A program made the translations under genes and the position numbers. A stretch of DNA of 64,000 nt from Brachypterus glaber (Eukaryota; Arthropoda; Insecta; Coleoptera; Kateretidae): contig OY294045.1 of assembly GCA_958510825.1 (NCBI GenBank), forward strand, positions 10,033,916 to 10,097,915. The letters run 5' to 3'. Below, piece after piece: positions 58,489 through 64,000 of the stretch. Every line of letters starts with the position of its first letter. The first letter of the stretch is position 1. The notes beneath the pieces are model-generated. The model saw only the letters and a program-made list of their open reading frames with translations. It ran no database searches and was not told the origin of the DNA.

Positions 58489-59113
58489 TCAATTTATTTT
58501 CTAATCATCTTACAGACTGATTGATTGGTAGACTGACAGTTTCGGGCTGCTGGTCCTCTTCAGTACCAAGATTCAACTCTGCACGCTGATTAAGAAAACG
58601 CTTTTAGACTCTATTCGCAAAAGGAATATATTCATTAGATTGATGTAGACTTGTACGCCATCTATTGCTAGATGTAGACAACTACTCATGCCTCTCCTAG
58701 TCTGGAGACTTTGAATGGTAGCAAGTTGAAGACTTGTGTGTCTCAAGCACATAGTGCTACTAACGTGTGGTTAGACGTAGAATTAGTAAGGACAGATATT
58801 TTTAATTTTAAACAAAATTATAAAAATATTAATTTATTATTCCATGAATCTATTGTCTTATCATCGTACGGAGTGATATTGGTAGACTGACAGTTTCGAG
58901 TCAACTCTGCACGCTGTTTAAGAAAACGTTTTTAGACTTTATTCGCAAAAGGAATATATTCATTAGATTGATGTAGACTTGTGCGCCATCTATTGCTAGA
59001 TGTAGACATCTACTCATACCTCTCCTAGTCTGGAGACTCTGAATGGTAGAAAGATGATTAGAAAATAGATTGATGGAATAATAAATTAATATTTTTATAA
59101 TTTTGTTTAAAAT
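58489..59113. repeat. imperfect tandem duplication with inverted border
   Basis: TGGTAGACTGACAGTTTCG to CTCCTAGTCTGGAGACT occurs at 58527-58715 and again at 58880-59040. AACAAAATTATAAAAATATTA...TTATTCCAT (58812-58850) and its inverse (59070-59113) enclose the second copy. A hammerhead-like segment is deleted from the second copy. Confidence 0.75.
58533..58564 (-). other. hammerhead-like CTGAAGAGG...CCCGAAAC motif
   Basis: On the minus strand: CTGAAGA, GG...CC closing directly on GAAAC, then TGTCAG. Of all copies this fits the CUGANGA / stem II / GAAA spacing best. It is missing from the duplicate at 58.88 kb. Confidence 0.4.
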
Positions 59114-60040
59114 TAAAAAATTCTGTCCTATACCAATAATATTAAGTTGAATCTATTTCCCATGAATATAAAATGTTTAATAAATGTGTTATTCCATAGC
59201 TTAAATTTGTTTACTAAACCTGTCAATCTGATGCCACCGGGCATTTGCCCATACACAGGGCAACATAGCCATGTGGCCCTGTGGCGAGTCCGTCTCTACC
59301 ATTGGTCACTGCAATAGTCACCCCTGTATAAACAAGGCTATGCCAAATTAAATTAAAAGCTAAAATGGACTCATAAATCTTTAAAGAAAGTTTGCTTGTA
59401 TCTATAAAGCAAAAAGAAATGAAACTATGTAAACTGCTATGAGAAGCTTAAGAGTCGTGCATATTTCTAATCAAGTCCTAATAAGGACTCTAAAGCAGCT
59501 GTAATGCTTTGCTTCACAGTGAATAATTTTTCCTCGATATCCTTCTTAACCCTATATTGCACATAATTTTATTTTGCAACGAAAAAAAAATATGATATTT
59601 CTTTTTACTTGCATAATTTATAAAAATATTGAAAAATTATTTTTTTTTTATTTAAAAAATGTGCACATAAAATAACAAAAACCATCATGACCACCATAAC
59701 CACAATGACCACTATGATCACCATGACCGCCATGACCAACTTAATCTAAACTACTTTTACTGTACAAGTAAAGCAAAACCGTGATAGCATTAATATAATT
59801 TAAGCCTCCAGTTACCAGACACGGTTTTCTTTACTTGCATATTTCTTAATATCGTAAGCGTCACATAAATTTAAAGTTCTCGGCTGGAATCGTTACATAA
59901 TTTCTGGACGCTTTTGCGTCACATAACAACAATGGCCTTTTACTTTTCCCAAAGAAATTCTTGCGTTAGAAAAATTTTTATTGTTTTTTTTACGTTTCTG
60001 GACGTTTTATATCAAAAACATATGATTTGCGTAAAAAAAA
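59114..60040. other. gene-free stretch with a GC-richer island
   Basis: 59230-59340 is unusually GC-rich for this window, with short inverted blocks (GCCACCGGGCATTTGCCC, CACAGGGC / GCCCTGTG). It does not fold as a tRNA and has no convincing frame. The rest includes an ACCATGACC/ACCACCATG simple tract near 59690-59735. Confidence 0.45.
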
Positions 60041-60190
60041 AAAATCTGTCTGTCTGTCGGTCGGTCTGTCTGTGTGTCCGGGAAATTTGTGAGCACGATA
60101 ACTCAAGAACGCTGAAGACTTCAAATTTGGACCATAGGTTGATTAACCAAAGTTCTAGGCTGGGATTGTTTTTGGTATAAACCGGATTGG
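60041..60190 (+). repeat. dispersed repeat with GTCTGTC microsatellite lead, copy 2
   Basis: CTGTCTGTCTGTCGGTCGG precedes GTCCGGGAAATTTG, CACGATAACTCAAGAACGCT and CTGGGATTGTTTTTGG, matching 42617-42770. Confidence 0.65.
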
Positions 60191-60372
60191 GGTAAGGGGG
60201 TAAGTTGGTTAAAAACAATTTTTTTTCAAAAACTTTTTTTTTAAATAATTTTTTGTTTTACGAAAAAAGAAACTTTTATGAAAAAAAAAATTATTTGAAA
60301 TTTTTTTTTTATTTTTTTATTTTTAAAGTAAAAACGAATTTGTATTCCAGCATATATATGTATTTAAAATAG

Positions 60373-60421
60373 GCCTAGCGCTTTCGATGAAAAAATTATC
60401 TTCTGGGCTTAGCTTCGTCAG
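60373..60421 (-). other. CTGACGA...CGAAAGCGCTAGG retroelement-tail motif
   Basis: On the minus strand CTGACGAAGC and CGAAAGCGCTAGG are separated by a loop without a strong stem, then GCTGGAATACAAATTCG follows. The tail parallels 52423-52380. It suggests the 3' end of a retroelement family. Confidence 0.4.
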
Positions 60422-60429
60422 AGCTGATT

Positions 60430-61355
60430 ACAACAGAGGTAGATTAAAAATATGGGAACATCACAGTTAAAAAGTTGCACAGATTAAAATAATAAATATA
60501 TAAATAAACAAAACATTTTTGACATAATGATAATTAAAAAAGTTTTTACTTTATTCTACACAGCATACAAGTCAATAATTAAATATTTTTTATTTTTGTT
60601 TTCGATTTTAATGAACCTAGGGCTATTATATCCTATAATAGGGGAAAGTATTATTTTGTTGTCAGCAGTATTTTTTTTTGTTTTAAAAGACTTTTTTTTA
60701 ATTTGCATGAATACTATTTTTAAAAATAATGTTTTCTGAATGTACAGAATTTAATTACTAAACATTAACATAATTTTACAGCTAAATACGGTAAATTTCC
60801 TAGCAGTGGAATATAATATTTAGCAACACCAATATGCGGTTTTATTAATTAAATTTCCCAGTGAAATAAATATTTATGCAGTCGTAAATTTACGTGGAAA
60901 ATGTTGTTTTACAAAATAAATTCAATCACGTATTTAGTATTTATGTTAATTTTAGTATTATGGTGCAGTATTTGGGATAAAGTTCAAACAAGGTTTTAAC
61001 AAAGCGATAACAAATAGTAATTAAATACCGAGTTAGAGAAGACATTTTTTATATTTAAAAACTGGTAATGACCTCAAATATTTATAAAATTCGTTGAGTT
61101 GTGGGATATAGGCCAAAAAGAAAACAACGCCAAAAACTTTGTTAACTAAACCGACAGTTACGTTTATTCTTTGTAAACATCCTCAGGGTTGATTAAAATA
61201 GGAAAATTACGTAATAAGTAAATTTAAAAATAAATGTAAATAGTACACATCTCACATATATAAATACATATAAACATGAAACTTTCCCAAATAAAATTAA
61301 TAGATGTACTTACTTAAAAGGCATTTTAGTCATAGACTTTTTGAATGGTAACATA
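60430..61355. other. gene-free stretch
   Basis: AT-rich. A 70-codon Phe/Ile-rich frame at 60527-60739 begins with a non-ATG codon and is not supported. Confidence 0.45.
61151..61186 (-). other. hammerhead-like CTGAGGATG...CGTAAC motif
   Basis: On the minus strand CTGAGGATG, stem GTTTA / TAAAC, then GTAACTGTCGG. The second box has GTAA instead of GAAA, so it is probably a decayed copy. The stem sequence differs from that at 37559 but still pairs. Confidence 0.35.
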
Positions 61356-61713
61356 CCGGGTGTTACAAGACCAAGGTACACCCCCCTTTTTTTCTTTATT
61401 TTAAAAGTTAGAGATTTCAAATTTGGAGGGTCTCTTATAGCCATAAATTGTCAACTTTTAACATACATGTCACTTTTTTGGTATCATTGTATTCAGAATA
61501 AAGCGCAGAATTGAAATATGTAAAAATATATACGGTGTCCCTTTTAAAAATCAAAAGTTGATATCATTTCCGGTTAAACCGGAAGTGGCTGAAATGTATA
61601 GTTTATGTTAAAAGTTGACATTTTATGGCTATAAAAGACCCCCCAAATTTGAAATCTCTAACTTTTAAAATAAATAAAAAAAAGGGGGTGTACCTTGGTC
61701 TTGTAACACCCGG
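61356..61713. mobile_element. CCGGGTG-ended foldback with TA duplication
   Basis: CCGGGTGTTACAAGACCAAG and CTTGGTCTTGTAACACCCGG are exact inverted ends, with TA on each side. The arms include GTACACCCCC, AAGTTAGAGATTTCAAATTT and GCCATAAATTGTCAACTTTTA. A broken copy is at 1716-1816. Confidence 0.9.
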
Positions 61714-61919
61714 TATAGTCAAATATAGACCAGATAAGAACAGAAAGAAAAATATAAACAAACATTAAAAAAACGCCACTCACTACGGTAAAATCCGTTT
61801 TGAATGACAATACTCTCCTGCTACATTTTTTATAGCCGAGCGTATTAAATCCCGAGCTGCGTAGCAGCGAGGGATTTAAGAGTGCGAGGCTATAATAGTC
61901 TTCTCTACCTTAGTTTATA

Positions 61920-62626
61920 CAGAGCGGTCCAAAAGTCACCCCCCCCTCTTAACTTTTGAACCAGTTGAGATATCGACTTCAAATTTGGAACTTTTAAATA
62001 AGACAACTTAAACTATCTTTTAGCATATATTTAATACTTTCAGCTCTTAAAATGTGGGCAGGGGGCATGGGGGCACATTTTTTTAAATGGAAAGGGGGGT
62101 CGTCTAATACATCATTTTAAAGCTTATAAAATTTAGCTCCATATTTTTAAATAAAAAAAAAATTGGGTTTAAAATGGGGTTGAAAATGGGTATTAATGTC
62201 AAAATTCCTCTAAAAAAAACAAATAATTTTTTAAAAATGCCTAATTTTATCATAAAAAAATGTTAATTATACTTTTAAACTAATTTTAGTTGACATAAAT
62301 AAAAATTTATAAAAAAAAACTTAAAAAATCGAATGTTTTATCACAAAAAATTAAAAAATCAAAACCTTAAAAAACATTTTTAAAAAATTTAAAAATATTA
62401 GTTTAAATAGAGAATTTTATAAACTTTAAAATGATGTATCACACGAGCCCCCTTTCCATTTAAAAAAATGTCCCCCCATGCCCCCCTGCCCACATTTTAA
62501 GAGCTGAAAATATCAAATATATGCTAAAAGATAATTTAAGTTGTCTTATTTAAGAGTTCTAAATTTGAAATCGATATCTCAACTCGTTCAAAAGTTAAAA
62601 GGGGGGGTGACTTTTAGACCGCACTG
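61920..62626. mobile_element. foldback inserted into R37 with TA duplication
   Basis: CAGAGCGGTCCAAAAGTCAC and GTGACTTTTAGACCGCACTG are inverted ends, with TA at 61918-61919 and 62627-62628. The arms share AACTTTTGAACnAGTTGAGATATCG-type blocks and GAGCTGAAA / TTTCAGCTC, with C- and G-rich tracts. The uninterrupted site is GTTTATATATTA at 37932-37943. Confidence 0.92.
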
Positions 62627-62698
62627 TATATTAGTTTTTTCACTTCTAGCACTATTTAACTATTTTTATTCGAATAATAAAATAAATTATTAACAGAA

Positions 62699-63405
62699 TA
62701 GTATATTCTATAACTAGTATGGAATAGACAATATTTAATTTATATTTGTCATACGAGCCGGCAGGCGAGTATGACGGTCCCGCGAGCGCAGAATGACTAT
62801 TCCATACGTGTTGTAGACTATACTTTTTCTTCGACTGCAAATATGAAACACTGTATGGCTTTAAACTGCGAACAAGGTTAACAACAATGTTTTTTGTGAC
62901 TCGACATTGAAAATGCAACAAGACACATACTTTTAAATATAGCAATTAATGTTATTTAATAATTTTATCAAATCAGTACTTTAAAAAGATTTTAATTTAA
63001 TTTTAGCACATATTTACAAATTGTAATGCAAAAATTAAAGGTTATGTCAGATTGTTGTGACAGATATTAGGTTTAAATATTTAACAATAGATGGAGCAGT
63101 TTTAATTTTTTGAACTAAATTGATAAAAAACTGGTCAAATATTAAAAAAAAAAAACTAATAAACGTTATGTAATTTTAACGCAAAACTTTAAATTGCATT
63201 AAATTATTCAATATTTCATGGTAAAATATATATTTTTTGCTAATTTTGCTACAGTTTTCTTTACTTTTATAAACAATAGATGGCACTACATGTGCTTATT
63301 CTAACACTTGATACGGAATATTCATACCGTATCTAGAGCTAGAATGGATTTATTCTGTGTTTGAAAAGTGTGTGTATTAGCTTACATTCTATAGCAGTCG
63401 TAGAA
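62699..63405 (+). mobile_element. R62 element, fullest copy
   Basis: TAGTATATTCTATAACTAGT to GCAGTCGTAGAAAAATTA interrupts R37. Other copies: 30117-30595 and 48018-48996 (reverse). It opens with the GC-rich palindrome (to about 62822). No clear target duplication and no reliable coding sequence. The class is unknown. Confidence 0.75.
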
Positions 63406-63837
63406 AAATTATATTTCTTGAAATTTTCATAAAAATCAAGTAGCCTTAATCAATGACATTAGCACAAATAAATACTTTGGACTGACGTTTAAAAATTATA
63501 ATTAATTATATTTATTAAATAAAAAGTTATTTAGAGCTATTTTCTTGGGTTTAATTAGTAAAAATTGACCAAAGAACTGAAACATCTAAAGTGACAGAAA
63601 TCAATTGTTTATAAAATTTACTCCTACTAGGAGAGAAAAAATTATTATTGCTATAGGTGAAGAAAATTGATTTCACAGTCTGAAAACATTATAAATAATG
63701 GTATATTCTAAAGCTAGTAGTGAAAAAAAAAAGTTATTTGGTAAAGTGACTGTTTAAATCATACATGTAAAGTATACATCATATAGGGAACAAACAGCAT
63801 TAAATATTCCATATCATGACTGACATTAAGAGTACCT

Positions 63838-64000
63838 TTTTTAACCGACTCTCAAAAAGAAGGAGGTTATCAATTCGACGTGTGTGACTCTTTTTTATGT
63901 TTGTCCCGCATAACTTTGAAACGAATGAACGGAATTTGATGAAACTTTTTGCAACTTAAATAGGGAATTCATGAGGTGGTCCCGTTTTAATTTGACGCTC
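63838..64000 (+). repeat. dispersed repeat with AACCGACT end, copy 3 (cut by window end)
   Basis: TTTTTTAACCGACTCTC, AAGGAGGTTATCAATTCGACG and TTGTCCCGCATAACTTTGAAACG match 17127-17250 and 36110-36262. It runs off the window edge. Confidence 0.7.

Larger units (their letters stand above)
61824..63735 (+). repeat. dispersed repeat R37, copy with two nested insertions
   Basis: The pieces 61824-61919, 62627-62698 and about 63400-63735 together match 37846-38400. The intervening DNA is a foldback (61920-62626) and an R62 element (62699-63405). Confidence 0.88.

Noticed and set aside
62652..62945. 97-codon minus-strand frame also seen at 48843-49064
   Set aside because: It belongs to the dispersed R62 repeat, starts with TTG in at least one copy, and differs in length and frame among copies; no sign of selection.

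Overview
The window is a strongly AT-rich, repeat-dominated piece of an animal nuclear genome, most likely an insect. The evidence is the mix of non-LTR and Penelope-like retroelement fragments, TA- and TTAA-flanked MITEs, a Helitron-like end and many foldback elements. A beetle or similar large-genome insect is only a guess. I see no complete host gene, no tRNA or rRNA, no CRISPR array and no intact autonomous transposon. One 200-N assembly gap lies at 15315-15514. The window reads as a long intergenic region or the inside of a very long intron.

Layout. 0-11 kb: hairpin-forming repeats, a piggyBac-like MITE and a decayed tandem partner (2.1-3.0 kb), a short Helitron-like element (4.5-5.0 kb), a 1.1 kb inverted repeat (5.5-6.6 kb), the first copy of a 0.42 kb MITE (here MITE-A, 7.1-7.5 kb) and a 1.2 kb TA-flanked TIR element (9.3-10.5 kb). 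11-18 kb: two TIR or foldback elements, a tandemly repeated 0.5 kb sequence with nested palindromes, and the gap. 18-35 kb: a chain of foldbacks (18.06-20.39, 21.97-23.15, 27.04-27.81, 28.60-29.27, 31.15-32.70 and 33.21-34.79 kb). The last carries a frameshifted non-LTR reverse-transcriptase remnant. A piggyBac-like MITE (28 kb) and one isolated protein-like minus-strand exon candidate (26.6 kb) also lie here. 35-42 kb: a foldback built of TTCGCA repeats, two Penelope-like GIY-YIG ends joined head to head (36.5-37.6 kb), inverted minisatellites, and a tandem array whose hairpin tips are inverted relative to each other (40.5-41.3 kb). 42-52 kb: paired perfect hairpins, two more MITE-A copies, a small reverse-transcriptase scrap, compact hairpin MITEs and a (TAA)n microsatellite. 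52-64 kb: a 5'-truncated non-LTR retrotransposon (52.75-54.0 kb), more foldbacks, a cluster of exon-like segments (56.8-57.4 kb), and a dispersed repeat (61.8-63.7 kb) interrupted by two nested insertions.

Several insertions can be dated relative to one another because an uninterrupted copy of the target lies in the same window. The 18.06 kb foldback has its empty site at 55.6 kb, the 61.92 kb foldback at 37.9 kb, and MITE-A at 48.09 kb at 63.3 kb. Two patterns cut across repeat families. One is a class of imperfect palindromes with an ACTCGT box on one arm and an ACTAGT box on the other. The other is a recurring CTGANGA...hairpin...GAAA motif that resembles a hammerhead-ribozyme core and sits in or near retroelement 3' ends. 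All lengths and boundaries were read by eye.
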